Assembly: GCF_023516715.1 (NCBI RefSeq)
Contig: NZ_JAMGSI010000001.1
Coordinates: forward strand, 1,612,001-1,676,000
Reading direction: 5' to 3'
From: Akkermansia massiliensis
GTDB taxonomy: Bacteria; Verrucomicrobiota; Verrucomicrobiia; Verrucomicrobiales; Akkermansiaceae
DNA length: 64,000 bases
A program made the position numbers and the translations under genes. Each line of letters begins with the position of its first letter. Within the stretch, counting starts at the first letter, position 1. Below, piece after piece: positions 27,231 to 36,142 of the stretch. The notes beneath the pieces are model-generated. The model ran no database searches and was not told the origin of the DNA. It worked only from the letters and a program-made list of their open reading frames with translations.

Positions 27231-28109
27231 CTACCCCTCATCATCAATCACCACAGCCTGGGAGGCGAATCCAAAAGCGGGGCTTCCCCATTCCACTACA
27301 TCCCCGGGTTTTAAATATACCGGAGGCTTCATCCCCATCCCCACGCCTCCCGGAGTTCCGGTGGAAACCACATCTCCGGGCCATAAGGTCATGAACCGGG
27401 AAACATAGGCAATCAGGCGCGGAACAGGCCAGATCAAGCCGTCCGTATTGCCGCTTTGGCGCACTTCCCCGTTCACCTTCAATTCCAGGGGAATGCCGGC
27501 TCCGTCCCCAAGTTCATCAGCGGAAATGAACGTGGGGCCCATTGGGGCAAAGCTGTCATAACTCTTTCCCTTGGTCCACTGTCCGCCATGTTCCAGCTGG
27601 TTGGCCCTTTCCGAATAGTCGCACATCAGCGTATAGCCGCTGATAGCCCGCGCGGCCTCCTCCGGGGAAGCGTTTTTCAGCACCTCCTTAATCACTACGG
27701 CCAATTCAATCTCATAATCCAGCTTGTCGCAGCCGGGCGGATACAAAACGACATCGCTGCAGGAAGTAATGGCGGAAGGCGATTTCAGGAAAACAGCCGG
27801 TTCCTGTACGGAATCCCCGTCAAACTCCTTCGCATGGTCTGCATAGCTCTTTCCCAGGCACACCAGCTTGGAAGGGGAACAGGGCAGCGCGGTATCAATC
27901 GTCCATTCAGGGTCAACAGCTTTGGCGGCGGTATTATCCAGAAACGCGGCAATGCGCTTTATTTCCTCCCCGCAGGATCCCGTTTCCCCGCAAATGCAGG
28001 CATCCACCTCGGCAAGCACGGAGTCCGCCGCCAGGTATTCTCCGCGGCTTTCGCTCCACAGAGCCATGACGCGCTCCGCCCGGTCATTCAGGTAAAATCT
28101 GATCTTCAC
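27231..28109 (-). CDS. Fumarylacetoacetate hydrolase (FAH) family protein
   Basis: Members act on C-C bonds of 2-oxo or 1,3-diketo acids, or decarboxylate oxaloacetate. The 292 residues show the FAH core: LVCLGKSYADHAKEF, FLKSPSAI, LDYEIELAVVI with the metal-binding glutamates, YTLMCDYSERANQ, and the C-terminal VVSTGTPGGVGMGMKPPVYL with GDVVEW. The family's usual length is 220-330. It is divergent from full-length leuA, 166 bp away. The exact substrate is not evident. Confidence 0.9.
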   Translation of the reverse strand: MKIRFYLNDRAERVMALWSESRGEYLAADSVLAEVDACICGETGSCGEEIKRIAAFLDNTAAKAVDPEWTIDTALPCSPSKLVCLGKSYADHAKEFDGDSVQEPAVFLKSPSAITSCSDVVLYPPGCDKLDYEIELAVVIKEVLKNASPEEAARAISGYTLMCDYSERANQLEHGGQWTKGKSYDSFAPMGPTFISADELGDGAGIPLELKVNGEVRQSGNTDGLIWPVPRLIAYVSRFMTLWPGDVVSTGTPGGVGMGMKPPVYLKPGDVVEWGSPAFGFASQAVVIDDEG

Positions 28110-28223
28110 CCTTCCATCCTACAAAGCTCCTCCTTTTAGGCAAAGGGAGGTTCCGTCATTCTTTGCTCCGGAGGTTCTCTTCCGCCGCCCGGACGCTCTG
28201 TGAAAGCATGCAGCGCGTAGGGC

Positions 28224-28251
28224 TTGCGTTACCGGAGCAAAACATTATCAT
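28224..28251 (+). promoter_or_regulatory. Possible leuA promoter
   Basis: TTGCGT (28224-28229), a 16-bp spacer and TATCAT (28246-28251) lie 25 bp before the leuA start. The -35 box is weak. Confidence 0.3.
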
Positions 28252-28275
28252 GCCACCGCTTAACATCATTAACCT

Positions 28276-29832
28276 ATGTCCGATCAAATCTATTTTTTTG
28301 ACACTACCCTGCGCGATGGAGAACAATGCCCCGGAGCATCCATGAACCTACGCGAAAAGCTGGAAGTGGCGCGGCAAATGGAACGGCTGGGCATGGACGT
28401 GATTGAAGCCGGCTTTCCCTGCATCTCCGACGGCGACTTTGAAGCCGTGCACACCATCGCCCGCGAAATCAAAAAATGCCGCATCGCAGGGCTGGCCCGC
28501 TGCGTGAAGGCGGATATTGAAGCGGCGGCCAGGGCCCTGGAACCCGCCGGGGAACGCGCCCGCATCCACATCTTCCTGGCAACCAGCAAGCTGCACATGC
28601 AGTTCAAATTGAAAAAAGCGGAATCCGAAATTCTGCGCATGGCGGCGGAAGGCGTATCCTATGCCAAGCAATTCGTGCAGGATGTGGAATTTTCCCCGGA
28701 GGACGCTTCCCGCACAGACCTGGATTTTCTGACCAAAGTCGTGGAAACAGTCATCGACGCCGGCGCCACGACCGTCAACATTCCGGATACTGTGGGCTAC
28801 ACTACTCCGGACGAATTCTACCGCATCATCCGCCACCTGAAAGAAAATGTGCCGAACATCGGCAAAGCCGTCATCTCCGTGCATTGCCACAATGACCTTG
28901 GGCTGGCCGTAGCCAACTCCCTGGCAGCCGTCCGCGCCGGAGCCCGCCAGGTGGAAGGAACCATTAACGGCATCGGCGAACGCGCCGGAAACGTGGCTCT
29001 GGAAGAAGTCATCATGGCCCTGCGCACCCGCGCCGGGCAATTCGGAGACGTCACGGACAACATCAACACGAAGGAAATCGTCCGCACTTCCCGCATCGTG
29101 GCCCGCATGAGCGGCATGCAGGTGCAGCGGTCCAAAGCCATCGTGGGGGAAAACGCTTTCGCCCACTCTTCAGGCATCCACCAGCACGGCATCCTCAACT
29201 GCCGGGAAACCTATGAAGTCATGGATCCGCAGGCGGTCGGCTGGGGCGCCACGGAACTCCCGCTCACCAAGCATTCCGGGCGCGCTGCCGTCAAATCCAG
29301 GCTGGAACAGCTGGGCCATGTCCTCACGGAAGAGGAAGTCAACACCGTCTTTGAACGCTTCAAGAAAGTGGGCGACTCCAAAAAATTCGTTTATGATGAT
29401 GATCTTTCCGCCATTGTGGACGACTCCCTGCATGCCTCCACCGGCCTATGGGAACTGGACTTCCTGCAATTCGTGGCGGGCAGCCACGCGCGTCCCACGG
29501 CTACGGTGGGACTGCTCAAGGAAGGCAAGAAATTTGAAGACAGCTCTACAGGCAACGGCGCCGTGGATGCCGTCATCAAGGCTATTGAGCGCATCACTAA
29601 GCGCAAAGGCACGCTGAAAGGCTACAGCGTCAACGCCGCTTCCGAAGGGAAGGACGCTCTGGGAGAAGTCACGGTTCATGTGGACTTCGGCCAGCCCAAG
29701 CCCATCGTGGGCAAGGGAGCCTCCACGGACGTCATTGAAGCCTCCGCCCGGGCCTACCTGAACGCGGTCAACCGCTCCATCCGCATGGAAAACATGCCTC
29801 AGCCCAACAATCTGGACGCAGGAGCCATCTGA
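28276..29832 (+). CDS. leuA: 2-isopropylmalate synthase, full length
   Basis: This is the first committed enzyme of leucine synthesis, joining acetyl-CoA and 2-oxoisovalerate. The 518 residues include the catalytic barrel (FDTTLRDGEQCPGASM, HCHNDLGLAVANSLAA, NGIGERAGNVALEE), the linker helices (FVYDDDLSAIVDDSLH) and the LeuA allosteric/dimer domain from about residue 390. That domain is LWELDFLQFVAGSHARPTAT, ending with a conserved AYLNAVNRSI. It is clearly paralogous to the shorter enzyme at 7210-8370. No leader peptide rich in leucine is visible here, unlike that gene. Confidence 0.95.
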   Translation: MSDQIYFFDTTLRDGEQCPGASMNLREKLEVARQMERLGMDVIEAGFPCISDGDFEAVHTIAREIKKCRIAGLARCVKADIEAAARALEPAGERARIHIFLATSKLHMQFKLKKAESEILRMAAEGVSYAKQFVQDVEFSPEDASRTDLDFLTKVVETVIDAGATTVNIPDTVGYTTPDEFYRIIRHLKENVPNIGKAVISVHCHNDLGLAVANSLAAVRAGARQVEGTINGIGERAGNVALEEVIMALRTRAGQFGDVTDNINTKEIVRTSRIVARMSGMQVQRSKAIVGENAFAHSSGIHQHGILNCRETYEVMDPQAVGWGATELPLTKHSGRAAVKSRLEQLGHVLTEEEVNTVFERFKKVGDSKKFVYDDDLSAIVDDSLHASTGLWELDFLQFVAGSHARPTATVGLLKEGKKFEDSSTGNGAVDAVIKAIERITKRKGTLKGYSVNAASEGKDALGEVTVHVDFGQPKPIVGKGASTDVIEASARAYLNAVNRSIRMENMPQPNNLDAGAI

Positions 29833-29838
29833 CCCGGA

Positions 29839-29869
29839 GCGCCCCGGTACGCATGCGCGAACGGGGCGC
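29839..29869 (+). terminator. Hairpin after leuA
   Basis: GCGCCCCG (29839-29846) pairs with CGGGGCGC (29862-29869) around a 15-nt loop, 7 bp after the leuA stop. It lacks a T tract, so it is only a possible terminator. Confidence 0.4.
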
Positions 29870-29962
29870 ACCTCCGCACGGCGTCCGCAGGACAGCTCCT
29901 ATGGCTTGCTTTTCTCCTGCTTCCGTGCCATAAATTCCAAGCCTTTTACACCGTACAACCCC

Positions 29963-30877
29963 ATGAAAGCAACACTACTCCTTCTCTGCCTGGCGTGCAG
30001 CGCGCTGGCAGCTCCTCCAACCAAAAAACAGCCGGAGCCGGCCAAACCGCTGCCTCCGCTGGAAAAAGCCACCATTGCCATTGACGGCCACCCGGAAAGC
30101 GTGGCTGCGGACGCGGAGGGCAACATCTACTTCACCTGCATCGGCGCCAAACTGGCGCCCACGGAAAAGGACAAGGACGGCTACCTGGGCGTTATCCCGC
30201 ACGGCTCCACGGAACCTAAAAAGATCACGGACGTGGACACCCTGGACGCTCCCAAGGGGCTCCTGTACCAGGACGGCTTCCTGTACTGCACGGATGTGGA
30301 CATGGTCTACAAGATAGACGCCAAAACCGGCACCATTGAGGGGTATGTGGACCTGTCCCCCTCCCGCATGAAATTCCTCAACGACCTGGCGTTCATCAAC
30401 GGCAGGCTCATGGTCTCCTCCACGGATACCGACCAGATTTTCTACGTGGACACGAACACCAGTTCCTACGGGGAGCTGGTCACCAAGCAGCCCATCTACA
30501 AGCCGAACGGCCTGGCCTGGGACCCGGAAAGAAAAGTCATCTACCTCTGCGAATACGCCACGGATGAAAAAGGCAAGCCCAGCGGCCGCCTGCTCTCCAT
30601 CAACCCCGTCTCCCGGGAAGTCACGGAACTCTCCAAGGAACGGGGGCAATACGACGGCCTGGTGTACCGTGACAACGCCCTTTACTACAGCGACTGGTCC
30701 AAGGACAAAAAACCGGAAGCCATCCGCAGGCTGGACCTGAAAACGGGGCGTTCCGCGCCGGCAGCCACCGGTCCCATTGAAGGCGCGGCGGACTTTATCC
30801 TGTATGACTCCATGATCGTGGTTCCGGGCATGGCGGAAAAGAAAATCCACATCATGCCCATCGGCGGGAAAAAATAA
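29963..30877 (+). CDS. Exported SMP-30/gluconolactonase-like beta-propeller
   Basis: The 304-residue protein begins with a signal peptide (MKATLLLLCLACSALAA) and then shows propeller-blade repeats: GHPESVAADAEGNIYFTCIG, LDAPKGLLYQDGFLYCTDVD and YKPNGLAWDPERKVIYLCEY, with YDGLVYRDNALYYSDW further on. The SMP-30 family includes lactonases and strictosidine-synthase-like enzymes; a catalytic role is possible but not shown. I start at 29963, where the signal peptide begins. It is a single gene, with a strong terminator after it. Confidence 0.8.
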   Translation: MKATLLLLCLACSALAAPPTKKQPEPAKPLPPLEKATIAIDGHPESVAADAEGNIYFTCIGAKLAPTEKDKDGYLGVIPHGSTEPKKITDVDTLDAPKGLLYQDGFLYCTDVDMVYKIDAKTGTIEGYVDLSPSRMKFLNDLAFINGRLMVSSTDTDQIFYVDTNTSSYGELVTKQPIYKPNGLAWDPERKVIYLCEYATDEKGKPSGRLLSINPVSREVTELSKERGQYDGLVYRDNALYYSDWSKDKKPEAIRRLDLKTGRSAPAATGPIEGAADFILYDSMIVVPGMAEKKIHIMPIGGKK

Positions 30878-30911
30878 ACCGGGCGGTTCCGCTCTTCAAC
30901 TCCCCTCTCCG

Positions 30912-30949
30912 GGCCGCCGGCGGGCATTTCCCGCGCTGGCGGCCTTTTT
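30912..30949 (+). terminator. Terminator after the propeller gene
   Basis: GGCCGCC with GCGGG pairs with CCCGC and GGCGGCC in a two-part stem, followed by TTTTTC. It lies 34 bp after the stop. Confidence 0.8.
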
Positions 30950-30998
30950 CAATTTACGGCTTGAAGTACACGTGGGGATGCGCTTAGTTAATGGGGAT

Positions 30999-31454
30999 AT
31001 GAGCAAGATTTCAGACCAAATCATGGAAGGGATGAAAACCGCCATGAGAGCAAAAGACTCCGTCACCCTCAACACGCTGCGCGCCCTCAAGACGGCTCTG
31101 ACGAACACGGCCATCGCCAAGGGAGGCCTGGGAACCCAGTTGGAGGAAGCGGAAGAACTGGCCGTGGTCCGCAAGCAAATCAAGCAGCGCGAAGACTCTA
31201 CGGAACAATTCCGCTCCGCCGGACGCCCGGAACTGGCCGACAAGGAAGAAGCGGAAATCGCCGTCCTCAAGCAATTCATGCCTGCTGAACTCACCGCAGA
31301 GGAAACGGAGGCCATGCTGGAAGCCGTCCTGAAGGAAACGGGAGCCTCCACCAAAAAAGACATGGGACAGGTCATGAAACTCATGCAGGAACGCACCGCC
31401 GGCAGGGTCAACGGCAAGGAACTGGCCCGCATGGTGTCAGCCAGACTATCATGA
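30999..31454 (+). CDS. yqeY: GatB/YqeY domain protein
   Basis: The 151-residue protein belongs to the YqeY family, which is related to the tail domain of the GatB amidotransferase and is thought to bind tRNA. Typical pieces are the helical start KISDQIMEGMKTAMRAKD, LRALKTALTN, EAEIAVLKQFMPAELT and the end MGQVMKLMQERTAGRVNGKE. I start it at ATG 30999, leaving out nine upstream codons that are not part of the family. It overlaps ispD by 4 bp, so the two are translated together. Confidence 0.88.
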   Translation: MSKISDQIMEGMKTAMRAKDSVTLNTLRALKTALTNTAIAKGGLGTQLEEAEELAVVRKQIKQREDSTEQFRSAGRPELADKEEAEIAVLKQFMPAELTAEETEAMLEAVLKETGASTKKDMGQVMKLMQERTAGRVNGKELARMVSARLS

Positions 31455-32146
31455 AATGCTGTGCCGCCATCATTGTAGCGGCCGGGTCCTCCCGGCGCGC
31501 CGGATTTGACAAGCTGCTGGCCCCCCTGCACGGCGTCAAGGTGCTGGAACGCAGCATCCGGGCCTTTGCCAACTGCCGGGAAATCACGGAAATCGTGGTC
31601 GTCTGCCCGGAAGAGCGCTTCCGCGCCATTGATGCTGCGGACCTGGAGACGGAAATACCCGTCACCCGCGTGGACGGAGGAGCGGAACGGCATGAATCCG
31701 TTCAGAACGGCCTGGCAGCCCTTCTCTACACGCCGGAACTTGTGGCCGTGCACGACGGAGCGCGCCCCCTTATCACGGTAGAGCAAATCTCCCGCTGCAT
31801 CCAGACTGCCAGGGAATGCGGAGCGGCCGCTTCCGCGCATCCCGTGACGGACACCTTGAAGCGCGCGGACGAAGAACGCTTCACCCTGCCGGAGCAGGTG
31901 GACCGGGACGGCCTGTGGTGCATGGAAACCCCGCAGGTCTTCCAATACCCGCTCCTGCTGGATGCGTATGTGGAAGTCACGGAACGGAACATGCAGGTGA
32001 CGGATGAAGTAACCGCCCTGCAGCTCATCGGCCATCCCACGCGGCTGGTGCACAACCATGAGCCAAATCCCAAAATCACCTGGCCGGAAGATGTCTCCCG
32101 GGCTGAAACGCTGTTGGAACTCAAACACCTCCGCAAAGACTCATGA
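31451..32146 (+). CDS. ispD: 2-C-methyl-D-erythritol 4-phosphate cytidylyltransferase
   Basis: IspD makes CDP-methylerythritol in the non-mevalonate isoprenoid pathway. The 231 residues include the nucleotide-binding loop (AAGSSRRAGFDKLL), VDGGAERHESVQNGL, VAVHDGARPL, and the C-terminal METPQVFQYPLLLDAY and TDEVTAL motifs. Length matches the family. It overlaps both neighbours by 4 bp (ATGA), forming the operon yqeY, ispD, epimerase. The conserved lysine in the loop is present. Confidence 0.95.
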   Translation: MKCCAAIIVAAGSSRRAGFDKLLAPLHGVKVLERSIRAFANCREITEIVVVCPEERFRAIDAADLETEIPVTRVDGGAERHESVQNGLAALLYTPELVAVHDGARPLITVEQISRCIQTARECGAAASAHPVTDTLKRADEERFTLPEQVDRDGLWCMETPQVFQYPLLLDAYVEVTERNMQVTDEVTALQLIGHPTRLVHNHEPNPKITWPEDVSRAETLLELKHLRKDS

Positions 32147-33006
32147 CCGGCCTTCTGTGTACAGAACCCCGCGCCGTCCTCATTCTGGGAACGGGCTACC
32201 TGGGAAAAGCGCTGGCGGAGAGCCTGCGGAAAGCCGGTCACACGGCCCTTACGGCGGACATTGACGCACAGAAAGCCATTTATGAAGCGGACGTCACGGA
32301 GAGAGCCTCCATGCACAGCCTGGCCGCCCGCATCCCCTCCCCCCACATCATCGTCATGTGCGCCAGCACGCGGGGAGGCTCAGAGGAAGCCTACCGCAGC
32401 CTCTACATCCGCGGAACGCAGAACACGCTGGAAGCCTTCCCCGGAACGCCGGTCATCTTCTGCTCCAGCACCTCCGTCTATGGCATCACGGACGGACGCT
32501 GGATCACAGAGGAACATAACGTCTACCCCGCCTCCGGAAAAAGCGGCCTCCTCATTCAGGCGGAACAGGCGGTTCTGGCCGCGGGAGGCACCGTCGTCCG
32601 GCTGGGAGCTCTCTACGGGCCGGACCGCTGCGTGCTCGTCTCCCAATACTGCAAGAAGGGCGCGGCCCTCCCCGGAAACATGGACAGGTGGATCAACTAC
32701 ATCCACCGGGATGACGCCGTGGCCGCCCTGCACCTGCTCTGCACGCTCCGGGAACCGCCCACCGGCATCTACAACCTGACGGACCGCACCCCCATGCAGC
32801 TGGGAGAAATTTACTCCTACCTCTCCGGACTGCTGGGCATGCCCGCGCCACAGCCCGAACCGCTCCAGGCGGAAGCGCGCCGCGGCTTTTCCAGCCAGAG
32901 AATCTCCTGCTCCCGCCTTCTGGCCCTGGGCTGGGAGCCGCTCTACCCAAGCTTTGCGGACGGCGTGCACAACGTGCTGGAAGCGCTGGAAGCGGGGGGA
33001 GAATAA
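32143..33006 (+). CDS. NAD(P)-dependent epimerase/dehydratase-like protein (YeeZ type)
   Basis: This 287-residue Rossmann-fold protein has the dinucleotide motif ILGTGYLGKALAESL, an extended-SDR core (VIFCSSTSVYGITDG with the catalytic-type serine) and INYIHRDDAVAALHLL. The usual YxxxK active-site tyrosine is not obvious near VYPASGKSG, so it may not act as a classic epimerase. The family includes YeeZ-like proteins of unknown role. It is the last gene of the yqeY-ispD operon (ATGA overlap). Confidence 0.82.
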   Translation: MTGLLCTEPRAVLILGTGYLGKALAESLRKAGHTALTADIDAQKAIYEADVTERASMHSLAARIPSPHIIVMCASTRGGSEEAYRSLYIRGTQNTLEAFPGTPVIFCSSTSVYGITDGRWITEEHNVYPASGKSGLLIQAEQAVLAAGGTVVRLGALYGPDRCVLVSQYCKKGAALPGNMDRWINYIHRDDAVAALHLLCTLREPPTGIYNLTDRTPMQLGEIYSYLSGLLGMPAPQPEPLQAEARRGFSSQRISCSRLLALGWEPLYPSFADGVHNVLEALEAGGE

Positions 33007-33149
33007 ACTCCCGCCGCCGCTTCTTCTCTTCATGCCCAAGAAAACGCTCCGGGCAGGCATGAAAAAGAGAGAGAACAAACGCAGGACGCATACCGGAACA
33101 GGCGAGGCGCCCGGCCAGCCTCCCCGCCAGTCTTTGACTCTCCCCTTTC

Positions 33150-33178
33150 TTGACTTGCCGGGCGCGAACAGGCAAAAT
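33150..33178 (+). promoter_or_regulatory. Promoter of trpS
   Basis: TTGACT (33150-33155), a 17-bp spacer and CAAAAT (33173-33178) predict transcription from about 33185, only a few bases before ATG 33189. Confidence 0.5.
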
Positions 33179-33188
33179 CCTGCGCGCA

Positions 33189-34154
33189 ATGCGTATCATC
33201 ACAGGACTTCAACCCAGCGGCAAGCTGCATGTCGGCAACTACTTCGGAGCCATGGAACCAGCCGTCCGCATGCAGGAACGCGGAGAATCCTACTACTTTC
33301 TGGCGGACTACCACGCCATGAGCACCGTTCACGACGCGGAGACCCTGCGGGAAAACTGCAAAAACCTGGCGACGGACTTTCTGGCCGTGGGCCTGGACCC
33401 TGGAAAATGCGTCTTCTTCCGCCAGTCCTCCGTGCCGGAAGTCAATGAACTGGCCTGGATACTCGGCACCGTCTGCCCGGTGGGCCTGCTGGAACGCTGC
33501 CACTCCTACAAGGACAAAATCGCCAAGGGGTTCTCCCCCAGCAACGCCCTCTTCACCTACCCCGTCCTCATGGCGGCGGACATCCTGATGTATGACTCCG
33601 ACCTGGTGCCCGTAGGCAAGGACCAGAAGCAACACCTGGAAGTCACCCGCGACCTGGCAGGCAAAATGAACGAACAATTCGGCGAAGGCACCTGCAAGCT
33701 GCCGGATGCGCTCATTGCGGAAAGCACGGCCATCGTGCCGGGGCTGGACGGGCAAAAAATGAGCAAAAGCTACAACAACACGCTCCCCATCTTCGGTGAG
33801 GAAAAAGCCGTCCGCAAGCTCATCATGAAAATCCCCACGGACTCCACCCCTGTGGAAGATCCCAAACCCACGGAAGGCTCCGTCATCCTGCAGCTCTACA
33901 AGCTCTTCGCCTCTGCGGAAGGCTATGAAGACATGGTCCGCGACTTCAAAAACGGAGGCTGCGGCTATGGCGACTTCAAAAAACGCCTCTTTGACGCCTA
34001 CTGGGAATACTTCCGTCCCGCGCGCGAACGCAGGGCGGAACTGGAAGCCAACCAGGACTACGTGCACCGGACGCTGGAAGAAGGGGCCCGCAAGGCGCGG
34101 GAAACGGCCTCCGTAGTGCTGGACAGGGTGCGCCGGGCCGTGGGCCTGATCTGA
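33189..34154 (+). CDS. trpS: Tryptophanyl-tRNA synthetase
   Basis: This class I synthetase of 321 residues charges tRNA-Trp. It has the HIGH-type motif in ITGLQPSGKLHVGNYFG, the family motif VGKDQKQHLEVTRDLA, and the KMSKS loop in GLDGQKMSKSYNNTLP. Length is typical of bacterial TrpS. ATG 33189 is used because it begins directly at the conserved N-terminus, and a promoter ends just before it. The 13 upstream in-frame codons overlap that promoter. Confidence 0.96.
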   Translation: MRIITGLQPSGKLHVGNYFGAMEPAVRMQERGESYYFLADYHAMSTVHDAETLRENCKNLATDFLAVGLDPGKCVFFRQSSVPEVNELAWILGTVCPVGLLERCHSYKDKIAKGFSPSNALFTYPVLMAADILMYDSDLVPVGKDQKQHLEVTRDLAGKMNEQFGEGTCKLPDALIAESTAIVPGLDGQKMSKSYNNTLPIFGEEKAVRKLIMKIPTDSTPVEDPKPTEGSVILQLYKLFASAEGYEDMVRDFKNGGCGYGDFKKRLFDAYWEYFRPARERRAELEANQDYVHRTLEEGARKARETASVVLDRVRRAVGLI

Positions 34155-34238
34155 ACCGGGAATGGAATGCCGGGAGAACCGGGGACAGCACACGTTTTTT
34201 AGTGGCATGGAAAAGCACGGAATGTTATACAGGAAGAT

Positions 34239-34709
34239 ATGAAGAATATTCTGGTAGCCATTGATTTCTCCAACGCCACGGACGCCGTCATTCATCAGAT
34301 CGGCAAACTGGCTTGCCCCAACGACAGCATCATCCATCTGCTCCACATTGTGGAACCCAGCATCTGTTATGAAGTCTCCGGCGTGCTGCCGGATGAAGTG
34401 CCTGTCCCCGTGATGGACCAGACGGAGGAAAACGAAGTCATCTCCATCGCAAAAAACCATCTGCAAAAAACGGCGGAAAAACTCTCCCGGCTGACGGACG
34501 CAACCATCATCCAGGCTGTGGAAGACGAATTTGAAATCAGCGAAGCGGTCATCAACTATGCTGAAAAACACCACATTGACATGATCGTGGTGGGCAAGCA
34601 CAACCACGGCTTCCTTTCCACCGTCTTTCTGGGCAGCGTAGCCAGCTCCGTCATGCGGAAATCCCCCGTGCCCGTGCTGGTGGTTCCCGTCACCAAGGAA
34701 GAGCAGTAA
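34239..34709 (+). CDS. Universal stress protein (UspA family)
   Basis: This single-domain UspA protein of 156 residues probably binds ATP or acts in stress signalling. It starts with the family motif ILVAIDFSNATDAV and ends with the ribose/phosphate-binding stretch VGKHNHGFLSTVFLGSVASS followed by the strand VPVLVVPV. An acidic stretch near residue 50 (DQTEENEVISIAKNH) precedes the central helix. It is monocistronic between trpS and ymdB. Confidence 0.93.
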   Translation: MKNILVAIDFSNATDAVIHQIGKLACPNDSIIHLLHIVEPSICYEVSGVLPDEVPVPVMDQTEENEVISIAKNHLQKTAEKLSRLTDATIIQAVEDEFEISEAVINYAEKHHIDMIVVGKHNHGFLSTVFLGSVASSVMRKSPVPVLVVPVTKEEQ

Positions 34710-34742
34710 AAACCGCCATCCGCACCAGTCCCGTCCCACTTC

Positions 34743-35546
34743 ATGATTACCATACTCTTTATAGGCGATGTGGTCGGCGAACCTGGCCGCACCGCCGTGA
34801 AGCACATGCTGCCGGAACTCAAAAAGGAGCATGGGGCGGACTTTGTCATCGTCAACGGTGAAAACGCGGCCGCAGGGCGCGGCATTACGCCCCGTCTGGC
34901 GCAGGAACTGCTGCATGCGGGAGTGGACGTCATCACGACGGGGGACCATGTATGGGACCAGGCGGAACTGGCTCCTTGGCTGGACTCCGAACCGCGCGTG
35001 CTGCGCCCCGTCAACTACCCGCAGGGGACACCGGGACACGGAAGCGTGGTGGTGGAAACGCCCAGGGGAAAAATAGCCGTCATGCAGGTGCAGGGACGTT
35101 CCTTCATCCAGCCGCCGCTTGAAAACCCCTTCCTCATCTCGGAAGCGGAAGCCAAAAGACTCAGGGAGGAAGAAGGCGTGCAGGTCATCTTTGTGGACAT
35201 GCACGCGGAAACCACCAGTGAAAAAATCTCCACCGGCTACAATCTGGACGGACTGGTCTCCGCCGTCATCGGAACGCACACCCACGTGCAGACGGCGGAT
35301 GAAACCATTCTGGAACACGGCACCGCCTACCTGACGGACGCCGGCATGTGCGGCCCCGCCGTCGGGGTGCTGGGCCGGGAACGGGAACCCATTATCCAAC
35401 GCTTCCGCACCTCCATGCCGGCCAAATTCCCTGTGGCGAACTGGCCCGTGCGCCTCTGCGGAGCCGTCGTGCAGGTGGATGAAGCCACCGGGAGGGCCCT
35501 CAACATCGCCCGCATCAGCAAAATCGTGGAAAAACCGGCCTCCTGA
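34743..35546 (+). CDS. ymdB: YmdB-type metallophosphoesterase (TIGR00282 family)
   Basis: YmdB proteins are calcineurin-like phosphoesterases; the Bacillus protein hydrolyses cyclic nucleotides. The 267 residues contain the metal-binding motifs FIGDVVGEPGR, VNGENAAAGRGIT, TGDHVWDQ, VDMHAETTSEK and GTHTHVQTADE in family order, ending in the usual MCGPAVGVLGRER block. The lipoprotein gene follows after 2 bp. The substrate here is unknown. Confidence 0.93.
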   Translation: MITILFIGDVVGEPGRTAVKHMLPELKKEHGADFVIVNGENAAAGRGITPRLAQELLHAGVDVITTGDHVWDQAELAPWLDSEPRVLRPVNYPQGTPGHGSVVVETPRGKIAVMQVQGRSFIQPPLENPFLISEAEAKRLREEEGVQVIFVDMHAETTSEKISTGYNLDGLVSAVIGTHTHVQTADETILEHGTAYLTDAGMCGPAVGVLGREREPIIQRFRTSMPAKFPVANWPVRLCGAVVQVDEATGRALNIARISKIVEKPAS

Positions 35547-35548
35547 CC

Positions 35549-36142
35549 ATGCAGACTGCCACCGCCTTCCTCTTATCATGCCTGTTGACGGCGCTCTGCG
35601 GATGTTCCGGACACAACGGAAACGCCGTGAGGGACTACCAAAACATGGCCCACAGGGAAGGCTGGCATCGGCTTCCCGCATCCTGCTTCCTCACACCGGA
35701 CGGACAGCCGGCGCTCCAGTACAGCCTGCTCCGGCAGCATCCCTCACTCACCCTCACGGAAAAGCGGGATAACCGGCAGCCCGTCACCCTCTCCTGGAAC
35801 AACGGAAAACTGGCCGTAGCATGCAGAAATACGGCTGCCATCGCCATGCCCTCCTGCGGACGCATGGTCCTCTTTACCGTCCGGCAGGACGGCATCGTAC
35901 GCTACCAGGATAAAAAAGACGGCATCCCCCAGCAAAACGGGGGTGGATGGGACATGCTGATTGCTGTGCATGGAAACACCTGCCTCATCTGCTGGAACCG
36001 GGGCGCAGGCCTTCCCGCCTCCTGCCGCCCGGAACAAACGGCTTCCCCCCGCTATTATATCTTCACGATGGAAAAACGGAAGGGCCCTCTGGCACCCGTC
36101 TTCTCCTTAATTCCCCACTCCGGCTCAAACACGCAGCCATGA
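35549..36142 (+). CDS. Putative lipoprotein of unknown function
   Basis: The 197-residue protein has a signal sequence with lipobox (LLSCLLTALCGC, cysteine about residue 19) and a beta-rich remainder with several cysteines (RNTAAIAMPSCGRMVLF, GNTCLICW). I do not recognise the family. It is packed between ymdB (2 bp upstream) and tcdA (4-bp overlap), so it is probably co-transcribed with them; nothing suggests a shared pathway. Confidence 0.75.
   Translation: MQTATAFLLSCLLTALCGCSGHNGNAVRDYQNMAHREGWHRLPASCFLTPDGQPALQYSLLRQHPSLTLTEKRDNRQPVTLSWNNGKLAVACRNTAAIAMPSCGRMVLFTVRQDGIVRYQDKKDGIPQQNGGGWDMLIAVHGNTCLICWNRGAGLPASCRPEQTASPRYYIFTMEKRKGPLAPVFSLIPHSGSNTQP

Noticed and set aside
33030..35681. 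883-codon open frame on the minus strand opposite trpS, uspA and ymdB
   Set aside because: It is a shadow of GC-rich codon use in well-recognised plus-strand genes, and its His/Phe/Val-rich composition is not protein-like.
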